This document shows positions 30,093-41,030 of a stretch of DNA of 64,000 nucleotides, piece after piece; the stretch's first letter is position 1, and each line of letters opens with the position of its first letter. The stretch covers positions 1 to 64,000 of the forward strand of contig NBIV01000141.1 in NCBI GenBank assembly GCA_003194525.1, given 5' to 3'. Below the pieces are notes generated by a model. It was not told the DNA's origin and did not search any database. It saw nothing but the letters and a program-made list of their open reading frames with translations. The translations under genes and the position numbers were made by a program. The DNA comes from Gracilariopsis chorda (taxonomy: Eukaryota > Rhodophyta > Florideophyceae > Gracilariales > Gracilariaceae).

Positions 30093-30645
30093 TTAGTGCA
30101 CTTGCCTGCGTATAGCGGCTCCATACGACGAGACGACTGAAAAATCCAGGAGTTGAAGAATGTGAGACGTGTGTGCTGGTAGAGCAACGACAATCATTCT
30201 GTTGTCCTGAAAAATTTGCAAGCTCTTTAAATGTAAATGAATTTTGTATCCGTCGTAGACAAGAATAGAATACGCGCTGTTGCTTCGCTTGGTTCTGACT
30301 TTATCCAAAAATCTGTTTTCCCAGTCTTCAAAGATTCTTTTATCAACCATCGGTGTTTCTTTGTGGCATAGGTGGCAAAGTGGCAGTAAGTCCTGAAATG
30401 TTACGTACACTGCCCGAAATTCAAATAGGTCCAACAGACCAGCGGCCTTGCTCGTGAAGAGCGAGGCCAGTGAGGATCTGTTCAGTAGCTCAGAACACGA
30501 ACAAGAGTAGAGTTTGTGCATTGGTAGTAGCAAAAAGACAAAATAGAACTCAAACAACAACATATTTTGACTTTACTATGTGAAATTTAGCATAAATCCA
30601 CGAAATTCAGTAAGTCCAAAAACAATTTTGTAGACAAAACAACAC

Positions 30646-31705
30646 AATCAATAGCCAGAAGGTCCACCATTTGCATCCAGCACGCATGGTAGACGATTAT
30701 TGATATAATGGTACAATTTCGGTATAAAAGCTTCGTCAATATTGTTCCAAACTGATTTGATCTTAGCACTAAGCTCTTCCACAGTATCAAACTGCTTAAA
30801 ACGTTGATACACGTCCCTTACCATACATCCCCACACATTCAACTTTCTTGCGTGCAATCAACTCTTTTGTAACCTTAGGACGATGTATAGATGCACCATC
30901 GTGCACTAAAGTCCAACTTCCACCTAGTGTTTCTGCAGCAAAAGGTATAAAATTTTCTTCAAGTAGTTTCAATTAGTCCGTAGAGTTCTTTTACCATTCA
31001 ATTCCACTACTTGCAGCGCACCATAGGAATAAATAGCTCCCCAAATCATGACCGATCGACCTTCCATATTCCGTTTAGAAAACCATCTTGGTTCGGTACG
31101 TAAATCGTGCCAATACATGCAGTTCCCATCGGGGCCGTCCAAATTGAACTTCTTCTCATCCGTAAAAATAACTTTCTTCCAATCGATAGCCTCAGATTGA
31201 AGGTAATTTCTAGCAAACTCTATCCGTTTAATTTTGTGTGCCGCTTTCATGCAAGGGCCTGTCATCATTATTTTGTACTTTAGGTGTGGAACTTTGTGAA
31301 GTACCTGCTGTACTCGAAGAGTTGTTACGGGGAGTTGCATGTCTCGACGAATGTCATTTGTAATGAATTCTCTGGTTAGAGCTTTGCGAACTATCCGCCG
31401 TTCTGTTTTTCTTTCGTAAGCTTTCGGTTATTAGCTCGCGAATACTTTTGGCTGGATTTGTTCGAGTTGTTTAAGACTTTTTGCACGGCACCTATAGAGC
31501 GGTTGATAGCCTCTGCAATGTCTCTTTGGCTGACTTGCTCGTGATGTAGAGCTAAAATGATGCCCTTTTCCCTTTCCGTAAGGGCTTTGCCGCGGGGCCT
31601 TTTTTTGCAAATGTTGTTAAGACGTTCTTTTTTCAGAACTGTGACACTGCTTGGTGTCGTTCTAGTAGGCTTGTTTTCATTTACAAATGGCAAAAAATGG
31701 CGCCA
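30646..31705 (-). pseudogene. Tc1/mariner transposase, degenerate
   Basis: Reading right to left: a helix-turn-helix segment (GKALTEREKGIILALH, then QRDIAEAINRSIGAVQKVL) and a second helical part (LRVQQVLHKVPHLKYK). Next come the first catalytic Asp in FTDEKKFNLDG, the WGAIYSYGAL block, and the second Asp in VHDGASIHR. The segment with the third acidic residue (WPxxSPDLNxxEN in relatives) is deleted: the sequence jumps from ARKK to VWGCMVRDVY. Several frame changes and stops separate these parts. It is the closest relative in the window of the fragment at 4,929-5,570. Confidence 0.85.
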
Positions 31706-31710
31706 AAGTA

Positions 31711-32506
31711 TGAAGTGCAATGCCCTCAGAGAGGGGTTCCTGGTACTTGGTTGATTTTCCGAATGTTTCGGTAATGTATTCATTGCATGAACTACGACCA
31801 CTAATAGTGGATTTGACACGTGGGACACGGAAGAAGTAATTGGCGGTTGGCGACAGTAGTGGGCATGAACCTCCAAAGTGGAGGAGTTTAGTTAATTCTA
31901 TTTATTATTTTTACACCCATTTCCGGGATGGTTAGTACTTAGTGCGCCGGCGGGTTGCCGTCGCACCAGTGAACCTTCCCCAACAAGGGACCCCAACCTG
32001 GGGAATTGGCTCTAGACCTCACCGCCTTCCCGTGTTCTCTACTCCTCTTTCGAGGGAAGCACCGTCGCATACGGGAAGTCTAACCCCCTTGCCTATCTAA
32101 AGGACCCGAGTATTCGGATGGTTATTCCAGCTGTCTTGGTGTTCGCTTTCTATAAGGTTTATTTACCGGCACTGCCGTTAGTCTTCGTCACGACACTCGT
32201 CACTCAGCTCCCCCATATTTTTCTCTTCACAGGGTGGCTTTCCCGCTACCCACGGCTCGTGTTCGCGCGTGCCACTAACGTGGAAACCTCACCTCTCTAG
32301 AGGACGACCACCCCCATACATCGCTGCTGCGGATACCCGATTCTTGCCTCAACCTCCCTGCGCAAGTCGCGACGGGCGGCCTCGGCCTTACAACCCGACA
32401 TAGTCGTGCCACTCCTAGGAGGGCTCTACCCAACTGGGCTCACCTCTAACGAGGAAAGATCCCGAACGTCTTTGGGTGCACTCCCGCTTCCGGGCATTGC
32501 ACTACA
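31711..32506 (+). repeat. Solo LTR of the chromovirus family, inside Tc1
   Basis: A 796-bp LTR (TGAAGTGC to CACTACA) with a 5-bp target duplication AAGTA on both sides (31,706-31,710 and 32,507-32,511). There is no internal element sequence, so it arose by LTR-LTR recombination. It is clearly diverged from the LTRs at 4,101, 51,369 and 62,239, so it is older or from a sister family. Its small hairpins sit at the same places as in those LTRs but with different stem bases. Confidence 0.92.
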
Positions 32507-33362
32507 AAGTACAGTAAACAAGTGTTTGGATTTATTGAATTTCGTGGATCTATTTCGCATTTCACATTGTATAGTCTACATAAGTTCTTACTAGGGTCTA
32601 CTTTGCACTTTTGGCCTTCTTGGTGCCGTTAACTGTAATAGTCTTTACGCTCAGACGCACTACTCCACCGTCGATCGGCCTTACTTTTCACGAGCAAGGC
32701 CGGTGGCTTGGTGGACTTATTTGAATTTCGGGGACTGTATCTGCAGGTCTCCGTTTTGCAGTAGTGAGCATATTTTCCGCAGAAGACAACCACTGGTTTA
32801 AGAGCTGAACCATCAACACAAATAACTGCCATTACCATGCCGCAGTCTCCTGCTCTTTTGATTTTGCTCACTTTATGAATCCAGCGGCTCTACGCTTCTT
32901 ACTCCCAATTTCTTTTAATCGCGCTCCTACCAAGGATCTTTGCGAGTGACACTTTTGATTCATCATTGTTGAACACGTGACTCGGATCGGCTATACTTTT
33001 TCATTACGGCATTAAGAACTTCCATAAAACGGCCAATATTCTCTGGGGTAACGGCCGCGACGCGGTTGAACTCAATAACTTGGATTGGTTGATACTTTAA
33101 CTCACGCAGTTCACAGAACAGCAGGACATATTTTTCGGATGAGCGGCCGTTAACGAAGCTAATTTCTTGTCGGCAGTCGAGTGGAAGGGTCAAAATGTAA
33201 TGTGCCATAGGTCAAAGAGACAGGCCTTTGCCAGGGGTGTGTTCTTATTGGCGTACATCTGCAACATGTCTGCGATTTCATGTTCTTTAGTGGTGCAAAA
33301 TGCCCCCAGGGAGAGGAGATCAAGCTATTTTTCACATTTGGGCTTTCGGTAGCCCTAGTAAA

Positions 33363-34404
33363 TGTGGGATAGCGCGAAAGACGTAGAAATCGTGATGATG
33401 CTACTCAGAGGAGTGCGACGTGGGTATCGGGACGACTCTATCATATACGAGCTGGACTCGTACGAGGTGATGCAAATATGATGGTCTACTGTGTGAAGTT
33501 TCGCCTAAGAAGGTAGGAATCTAGAATGGATTGCAGGATGAATGGAGGCGTGTGCGCGTGTGCGCGTGTGCCACAGCAACAGTGCGACAGCAACAGTGCG
33601 ACAGAAACAGTGTGCAACAGCACCAGTTTGCTGCAGCACCAGTGTGCGACAGCACCAGTGTGCGACAGCACCATGCTGTAGTGTTCTTTTTTTCTTCGGT
33701 TGACCTCTCAAGGTGCCTGACACTGACCTGGTCACGTGTGTGGACCTAAGGAGGAGTGAATTATTGTAGTTAATTATTATGATTTATTTGGTAGTGTACC
33801 TACTTAGGTGAGCGCGACCTCGTGGTCGCGATCACTAAATAAAGTTAACTCGAGACTTCGGTCATTCATAACTGTTCAGTTTGACCTGAAGTATCCGGCT
33901 CTGGATTGTGACGTCATTGTGCCATGTACTACTCCTCGCGGAGGGTCACCGCATTCGGTTCGCTCAACTCAACCGCTCGGTAACCATACAGGTACTATGT
34001 GTTATAATTGTCGTGTGACATTTATCTACCGTGTGGTACTAGTATCGCTTCTGTATTGGGTAATTTTTCGCTACATCCCGCGCATGTGCACCATCTGTCG
34101 GGTCTGTTCCCGCTTTCTGCATGACCCACCGGGTGGTATTTCTCCGTTCTTGGAAGTCGCCCTTCATGGGATATATTCTAAACCGACACATCGCTTGGCA
34201 CACTGATCTCTGGTTTTACCGTCTTTCTGGCTCCGGCTCATCTTTCTTTATCCGCCTCAGTGGTCAATCCGAAATACCTACGGAGGTACGCCCGTATTGC
34301 AGGTATACAGAGGGCTTTGTTCACTGGGTCTGCCCCAGAAGCGAGCAGGGTCCCGGACACTTTGATTGTGATACCCAACCTTCGGGTTTGCACTACAGTG
34401 TACG
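33363..34404 (+). repeat. LTR-like sequence of a related family, probably a solo LTR
   Basis: The organisation parallels the chromovirus LTRs: an AT-rich TTAATTATTATGATTTATT stretch, then a GC-rich hairpin (GCGACC-TCGT-GGTCGC), many small hairpins, and an end hairpin next to TTGCACTACA. A candidate 5-bp duplication GTAAA flanks 33,363-34,404, although the right end would read CG rather than CA. It sits at the 5' edge of the pogo gene. The borders are tentative. Confidence 0.5.
33541..33675 (+). repeat. Tandem repeat rich in CAGCA and GTGTGCGA
   Basis: About 8-9 imperfect units of 13-17 bases (for example CAGCACCAGTGTGCGA) inside the LTR-like sequence. A GTGTGCGC run precedes them. This is likely slippage within the LTR. 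Confidence 0.75.
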
Positions 34405-35600
34405 GTAAACCTAGGAGTGTCCGCCCATCTAACGGCCAGACTTGGGGATACCTCTGCAAATAGTGTAGTAGTTGTACACGTAAGATGTGAAGCGCTCTAT
34501 TCGCGAAACGCTCCGTGGCCACAGGTCAAGTAAATATACGTGGGTACAGTATCCGGTTGTGTCGGAGTACTTTGAACCTTTAATGAATACTTTCAGCAAC
34601 TGTACTTAAGGAGCGGCCACCGCCGCTCCTCTACAAAGCGAAACGAACATGGGACTTGGCTCTAAGTATATTTCGCTGTTGCACGGCTACGACTCTGATC
34701 TCGGAGAGCACCGTTACCGATCCCGGTATACTTATCTTCCTTGCAACTGAAGGAGTGACTGCCCGTCGTCTACGGTACATCCTTTACTCTTTTTTCTTTT
34801 TTCTGTTTACATATCATTCTTATGGTTACCTCTACTCTGCCCTGCCCTCAGGTTTGCGACAAAGATCTGGGGATTATTTGTTGTTATCACGAGCCAGTGC
34901 TCTGCAGTGCGGCTCGCAATGGTCCGCTTATTTTTCGTCCCTGATGATTTCTGTGGGCTAGAACTACCCGGATCCTCCGCTCGTAGGCTTCCTACCCCCT
35001 CCGTCTGTAAAAAAGGACGTGATCGCCCGAGTTACGCCCAGCCCGTGCCGATCATCTCGGAGCGCTCTACCGCTGATTTGCCCTATTCAGGGGAGCAAGG
35101 CTGAACACCTTGAGTGTCCTTTCCAGTAACGCATCGTCTTCCACTCCATACGGTTTGGCACAACTGTGGGGAAATGCAATGCTCTGCGTAAGGTGCTAAC
35201 CGGTCGGACGTACCTCAGCGGTCAGTGCAGGATTTTCCTAGAAATCCCAAGCGGAAGATGGCCTCGCTGATCAAAATGGTTGAAGTCAGGAGACGCGCGT
35301 CGATGGCTGCGGAACCAGACAGGCAACTGCGTCAGGCGTGGTCAGTGAACATACATAGAGCGGTGGCGGCCATGTACCGCTATGGATTTACCGTGCGGGT
35401 TAGTAGAATAGGCTAGTGTGCAGTCTGTATCGCGAGCTAGAACAAGATACTCGTCCATTTGGTGGGATGACGTCTAGCTTTACTGAGGGTGGAGGCGCTA
35501 TCTCCGCGGGCTAAGTGGAACCACGACGTGCGCCATACACTACCCTGTCTACTCTAGAATAATAAAAATACCAGGTGCCGCTCTACACAGTCGGCACCTC
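34405..35600. repeat. Further hairpin-rich LTR-like remnants
   Basis: No gene is seen. The stretch has the same texture as the LTRs: an 8-bp perfect hairpin at about 34,607-34,626 (GGAGCGGC-CACC-GCCGCTCC), and TGTGAAGCGC at 34,486 resembling an LTR start. Near 35,570-35,600 GGTGCCG and CGGCACC form a stem after an AATAAAAAT run. I take these as pieces of two or more diverged LTRs, but borders and target duplications are not clear. Confidence 0.4.
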
Positions 35601-36394
35601 AGCCAGCAACAGTACATCACTACTCTGCCCAATATTCCGCCACGTGTCGCTTGTCACTTCTCCCGTACGGACACGTGTAACCTACTCCACATTCCTGGTC
35701 CCTCCGTGCGCCAGGTGTAGTCTCTCCACCTTTCCTTTCTCCCTCTACCACGTCACGTTCCTGACATCCACAACTGTATGCCCGTATGTAGTAGTCCGTA
35801 CGGTCGCTCTACCACAGCAACAGACAAAACTTTTGGACTGCCTTATTTTTTCATTTTATAATCCTTTTCTCTGTTCTGTTGATGTTGGTATCATATCATG
35901 TGTTACGCTGACCCATTTGATATAAGCATTTCGTATATGGTACCACGGTATTCCATATTCTTCAGCAAGTTAATGAAAAGAACTTCCATGTGTGAATCTT
36001 TTAAATAACGCTTTTTGAAACCAATGATAGAGAGCGGGTGGGCTGGAAGAAGAAGCCATTGTGGTGTGCCGTAATTTGGGACCATAGGAACGATGGCACA
36101 GATTTCTGGCCATTTCTACTCGCGTGTTAGTTTCTGTTGTCGTTTTTTCGCGATATGTGTCTCTTCAAATTTTATTGTTGAGATCCAGATTGAAAGAGAG
36201 AGTTAGTTTGGGGTTTGTAGTTGGTGGAATATCTTGTAAAGCATACAAACATTGTTTTGAGTTTGGAAGGACCTGTCTTTCTCAAATCATATCTTGTAAA
36301 GTATTCATATGAATTTTCTTATTCTACGCCTAACGGGAGGCTTCGGATCTTACAGTGTCGTCAGAGGAACGTGAAAGCGATCTTCACAGTTTTT
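35601..36394. other. Region without recognisable features
   Basis: About 800 bases with only short frames. It becomes AT-rich to the right. I see nothing in it that I can support. Confidence 0.35.
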
Positions 36395-37834
36395 CTACCA
36401 TGGCTGGGACTTTTGTAACGGAGAATGCGTCTCAAAGGGGCTTGCCCCACAAAAACCTGGCCTATCATCTTCATCTTTGGTCTTTGTGATTTGGACAGCT
36501 GGTGGCATTTGGTACCAAAATAGTACGTCGTCCTGTCGGGTACCACTTAAGAAGGGCAGTACCCTTGACAGAACTGAAAGCAACTGATCTTTGAGTATCA
36601 AAGAATGAACCAAAAGTTTTTGGTGCTTGTGAGCGTCATGCTGCACGCTTTCACGACACCAGACGACAACAGTTCTTTTTGAACCTTTCTTTGCCCGAGA
36701 GTAGATCGAATATAGATTTCTCACTTGATAGTACCAGCACTGACATGCAATGTCAAGAGTCAAAGATGAAAAATGGAAGGACGAACCTGTCAAGTCCTGT
36801 GAAAGCCGTTAGTAGTTTGGACGCTCTTTCAAAAGGTAGTAACAAGAGCCCTGATATTGACGTCCAAATAAAGCAATCACTACAACTGTAGGTAGAAAAA
36901 GCAGTCGCATCTATGACTGTGCGACCTACAATTTAAAAATAACATAGCACCAGCTGAGGCTTTAGCTGATAAAGTGCCCAACCAAAACTTGAGATCCGGC
37001 AGACCTTATGTTCTTGTGATAAGTGTGTTGGTTGGTCTCGGAACAGGACCGTATCAATGGAGTATTTCAAATTTTGCAGTAGATTGCGTTGCACAATTAT
37101 GAACGGAAACAGAATTAGAGTAGTTTTGAATGGAAGGAGGAGCATACCGCTCTAAGATAAGGTAGTGGTTTCCAAAGGGAAAAGAAGTGGTTTGGTCCGA
37201 GTTGGCTTGGAGGCCGCCGCCCTCGGCCTTTTGTAGACAATTGAGATAGACGCATACCATCTATTTCTGTATACTAGGTCTGAGCAACAACTCATAACAA
37301 ACCGTTTTTCTTACGTTTTGTAGTTTTTTGACTAGACCAATGAACGTCAGTTTCTAAAATGAGCTCTTCATACATGTGGTTGCCAGTAATGTCGTTATAT
37401 TTGTTGATTAGACACTCAAATGGAGGCGTCTTTATTTTGGAAATATTCGGCAGAAAGTTTCATTTAGCACCATGTTTCACGATAGGCAGTCATGAGTACA
37501 ACATCTTTTTTGAAAGATGAAACTATTTCCCACTTTTCTTGTGCATGTTTTCACTAATATAATTAAAAACAGTATTCTAGTCCTGCTGAAATTGTGACGC
37601 ATTGAAATACGTCATTTTCAGGAGCGTTTTAGACCGTTCTTGCTGGTAGACGGTGTCGACGATTGGGCTTTGGGAGCAAGATTCCTCGTCACTATCAGAG
37701 TTGGCAGGCATGCTATGCAAAGCATCAGTTTCTATCCGGCTTTGCAAAGTTGCTTCATCCAAAACCTTAGCGCATTTGTATTGTAAATTCGCAATATGTT
37801 GGCTCTGACATTTGTTGAGGATAGAAATGTCCAT
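36395..37834 (-). pseudogene. Degenerate DDE4/Harbinger-related transposase remnant
   Basis: Minus-strand fragments in several frames. An N-terminal piece (TYFNASQFQQD, 37,834-37,577) is followed by KDVVLMTAY and then KHGAK, NFLPNISKIKTPPFECLI and MYEELILETDVHWSSQK at about 37,450-37,300. The order KHG...FL...FE.LI...MYEEL recalls the DDE4-domain transposases common in oomycetes. The catalytic part beyond about 37,250 is unreadable, with many stops and frame changes. It is an old fragment, and the family call is tentative. Confidence 0.35.
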
Positions 37835-38215
37835 ACAGATCGTAGGAAAGTTTGTAAAGTTATGTTAAATGCAATCTACTACTGTTTTTTTGTGTTTCAC
37901 CGCATTTACTTATTCTATCCGCAACGACAAGATTTCTCGGACGTACTACAGAGGTTACTACGATATAGTGCTACCCCCGTACAAACGGATTTACTCGGCA
38001 CTATACCAAATTGCGCACTACAGAGTTCAAACAAAACAGCAGCAGATATCTAAAGCATTTCGGTGATCAGCAACTGTCGACTGCGAGTTGAAATCTCGCG
38101 ACGTTTGCCACGCACCAATCCAGGCCTGACCTGCTGCAAACGACAACCAACATCGCCTAAGTTACTCTCAAACGCCCAGCGCTGCAATTCAGCTATGCGA
38201 TCAATAATTATAGAT
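37835..38215. other. Spacer between two transposase remnants
   Basis: Probably the worn 3' end of the pogo copy to its right. No motif readable. Confidence 0.3.
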
Positions 38216-39514
38216 TCAGAAGGCAGCGCCTTGCAAAAGAACAAAGTCTCCGTCGTCAACACAATCCGTTTCGATTGTTTGAGGTACGTTATTATCTCTC
38301 ACATTCTCAAACTGCAACGCATCTTCAACCACTGCTTCTATGACACTTAAATCATCTTCAATCGTGACCCATTTTTCGACGTCCTTCTCTGTACCAACGA
38401 CTGACATTTGTTCCTGAAAAGAATCACGACGAACTAAACACAAACGTAACCGTTCAAGTGCATTTAAAATATGCTCCAACTCCTCTCTATTACCGTGACC
38501 ACGCATCATGCCTTCGCTCGATAACATTTCTGAAACATGATGCATCGGAAGAACATTGGCTTTCACCCAAAACCGAGCCACAGTTGCGTGTGATACGTTT
38601 TCCCACGCTTTTTTAACCATGATAGATAAATCAAGTAAATGAGGGTCAAAATCTTCCTCCATTCCACGCATTCCAGCCATCAAAGTTCTGGCACTTTCCT
38701 GGCGCTTCTGTCTCATCTCAATATTCGCAAGAATATTGTGAAGCAGAAGACTACGGTACTTCATCTTCCAAGCCGATATTATGCCTCAATCCATTGGCTG
38801 ATGTAATGCAGTACAGTTTGGCGGCAACTTCATAACAGTGATTTGCCTTCTGCTGTCAGTTAAATCCGTTCCATGTGGCCCGCAGTTATCCATCAACAAA
38901 ACACAGTTTCGAGAAGTTACCTTTCTCACATGTGGTAAAAATATCTCATAAAACCATCGCTTGAATATATCAGTATCCGACCAAGTATTTCATTGAATAA
39001 AGTAAGGCACAGCAGGCTTACCTAGACGAGAGCACCTAGGATTCTTTGACTTACCGATAATTGACATTGGAAGTTTTTGTGTTCCATCTCCATTAGTGCA
39101 AACGTATGCAGTGATTCGATCCTTGCCTTTCCGTGCCTTCGTACCACGAACAGTTTTGTGATCTTCTTACTCAGAAATGTACGTTCTGCGAGGCAGCAGT
39201 TTGAAGAACAGACCAGTTTCATCGACTTTGTAAATGCAATCGATATCGAAGCTCCCAATTTTCTCCCGTATTTGCTTCATTTCGCTCGCAACAAGCGCAG
39301 TGGGAACACTACCGCCCTCTCCATGTAACGCAACTGACTGCAAAGAATACCGTTTGACAAAACGCTGGACCCACCCGGTTGAGGCTTTAAACTTCATTAG
39401 TTTCTCATAGTTTTCTGCTTCCGCGTCAATCATCTTTTCGCAAAGTTTGTTGCGTATCAACAGCGCCTTGTGTTGATACATCATAAGTACTCTTTCGGAA
39501 AGCTTGAAAACCAT
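38216..39514 (-). pseudogene. pogo/Tc5-type transposase, one frame with three in-frame stops
   Basis: A complete C-terminal two thirds of a CENP-B-like transposase can be read in one frame. It has an HTH_Tnp_Tc5-type segment (KASTGWVQRFVKRYSLQSVALHGE), the first Asp in YKVDETGLFFKLLP, and GKDRITAYVCTNGDGTQKLP. The second Asp is in CVLLMDNCGPHG and the third in PNCTALHQPMD, followed by IISAWKMKYRSLLLHN and a variable C-terminal tail. Three stops interrupt it (after YISE, after PYFIQ and after QPMD), and I see no frameshift. The copy seems fairly young. It differs clearly from the pogo copy at 30-33 kb. Its right border meets the CACTA-like fragment at about 39,515-39,538. Confidence 0.85.
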
Positions 39515-39538
39515 CTGTCAATACGGCCAGAAAGAGAT

Positions 39539-41030
39539 CTACTTTGATCGCATCCCTTCCCCTGAAGCATCTGCAATCCTTGCAAACGCATCTGTATCAA
39601 AAGAGTCTCGAATACACTCAGGGTCTCCTTCTGAATCCTGGCCTTTCAGATATTTGTACAGACTATCACATCGTGCTTTGTCAACAAACATACGCTCCAA
39701 TCTTTGTCTCAATGATATCCATGATAGGGTTGGCCCGAGTTGGATTTCGGGAGCCGAGCGAGGTCTAGCGCAAACGGAGCATTGCGTAATGGACTTGTTG
39801 TAGAAGCACATGTGTCCTGGACATATTGGAAAGGATTTAATCGCCCCATCTATTCTTGACTCCATGTTTATGCGATCCATTACGGTTTTCCAACACTTAT
39901 ACGGTGCCTGAATATCATCCATGGCAGCTTGTGTGATACCATGGTTGAAGAACAAGTCTATCCACTGTCTGTTTTTCCAAGCCCATGACGAAAACTCGGA
40001 TTCCACGACGCTGTTTTGAAGATGATTCTGATTCATATAGTGCTCTCCGAGATCCTCACGGAGATATTGACACTCAAAATTTTCACCACCCACATTGAAG
40101 CTCTGAACGGAGTTTTGGTCTACTTCAGAACGGCCCGAGAAGTCCGAATCGTAACCAAACGGTTGAATGTGTGCCCCAACGTCATTTTAGTGTCGCAACC
40201 CGGGCTGATGGGTTGCTTGGGGCGGTTCTGGGAGGCCAGTGGTGAGGTAGCTTTTGTCGGTATGTGTATTGGAGTTCTCGTTTGGTTCTATGCCATGAGC
40301 AATATTGTTGTTGATGCCAAGAGTATCTTCCACGTTCTAGTTCAATGTAGATGGCACGCTCTCATCATATGGGCTCGAATGATACTCTATAATATTACTG
40401 AAGTCCTCTTGCTCATGTACGGGTGCTTCTTCGTTCGATATAACGCAATTTGATGTTCCATGCGTACCTGAAGAATGTGCTGGTGCTACGAACTGTTCGT
40501 TGTCTGGGCTCTTCTCCGAAGATGAATCACAATTTTCCAAAGAATATATCTTGTGGCTCTTCGCCTGGCTGCTCACAAAGCCTCTGTTGTTGTGATGGAT
40601 CTTTAGTCGACTCGGAGACTATGTTGCTTGTACCAATGTTTCGTTCCTCCAAGTCTAGTGTTTCCATTTGGCTCCTTTCCTTTGATTTAAATGCAGTTTC
40701 AATAAAGTTAGGACTTGTAGTTGGAGAACGAGACGCATTCTGTCCACTTCTTGAATCGATGGATTGCATCTGATGTACCTTAGGACTCGAGTTGGCTTCT
40801 AAGGGGGATACTAGAACATTGGGATTTGGATTCCTTTCAGAGTGTGGCCCAAGCGATTGCTGAACATATGATTCGTACTGCGCACGAACAGTCAAGCTGC
40901 GGTTCTCTGTTGGGCCCCACGGGAGATCTGCCTGAATTCCTTGCCTTCTTCTGGAGGTATTTGCTGACTTTCTGTGCTTGGGCATAGTAGTTCGGCTCAC
41001 AGCTATTCCCCGAGGACAGCATGTGCATTC
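39539..41030 (-). pseudogene. CACTA/Plavaka-like transposase, N-terminal fragment
   Basis: The minus strand holds the start of a large EnSpm/CACTA-type transposase. It opens with a zinc motif CTCCPRGIAVSRTTMPKHRKS (C-x2-C ... H), characteristic of the N termini of Plavaka/Tnp2-like proteins. A long disordered S/E/N-rich region follows. At 40,093-39,539 comes the conserved block with FFNHGITQAAMDDI, ITQCSVCARPR, and SWISLRQRLERMFVDKARCDSLYKYL. The catalytic domain is missing because the fragment stops at the pogo copy. Two or three frames are involved (near 40,100 and 40,330), by introns or frameshifts. The start codon is not clear. Confidence 0.55.

Larger units (their letters stand above)
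30576..32569 (-). mobile_element. Tc1/mariner element inserted in the MITE, carrying a solo LTR
   Basis: The left end at 30,576 (CTATGTGAAATTT, then AAATCCACGAAATTCA) and the right end at 32,569 form an inverted repeat of about 45 bp, with TA on both sides (30,574-30,575 and 32,570-32,571). Without the solo LTR and its duplication the element is about 1,193 bp, a normal Tc1 size. It holds a broken DD34E transposase on the minus strand. Confidence 0.88.
30408..32737. mobile_element. MITE-like element with TA duplication, inserted in pogo, itself split
   Basis: Bounded on the left by CACTGCCCGAAATTCAAATA and on the right by the complement of CAGTCCCCGAAATTCAAATA, with about 60 bp of inverted repeat and roughly 10 mismatches. 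TA flanks both ends (30,406-30,407 and 32,738-32,739). Removing the Tc1 insertion inside it leaves about 334 bp with no coding capacity, so it is a MITE of the Tc1/mariner/pogo TA-target type. Confidence 0.82.
30093..33357 (-). pseudogene. pogo/Tigger-type transposase gene, interrupted by nested insertions
   Basis: Pieces of one DDE transposase of the pogo/CENP-B group lie on both sides of a nested insertion. The 5' side (33,350 to 32,738) has a DNA-binding-region segment, then SEKYVLLFCELREL, AAVTPENIGRFMEVLN, the first catalytic Asp in VFNNDES, and VDGSALKPVVVFCGKYAHY. The 3' side (30,407 to 30,093) continues with DLLPLCHLCHKETP and the second Asp in ILVYDGYKIHLHL, then PAHTSHILQLLDFSV with the third Asp. 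At the insertion site the reading frame runs straight on from CRY to VTF once the TA duplication is counted, so 30,408-32,737 is an insertion. One or more frameshifts near 32,880-33,200 break the 5' part. The gene is dead. Confidence 0.8.

Noticed and set aside
34486-35165. A third complete LTR with clear borders
   Set aside because: The start resembles an LTR, but no end with a matching 5-bp duplication was found. Kept only as an LTR-like remnant.
40016-40453. 145-codon plus-strand frame
   Set aside because: It lies antisense to the CACTA-like coding block with the better family match, so it is a shadow.
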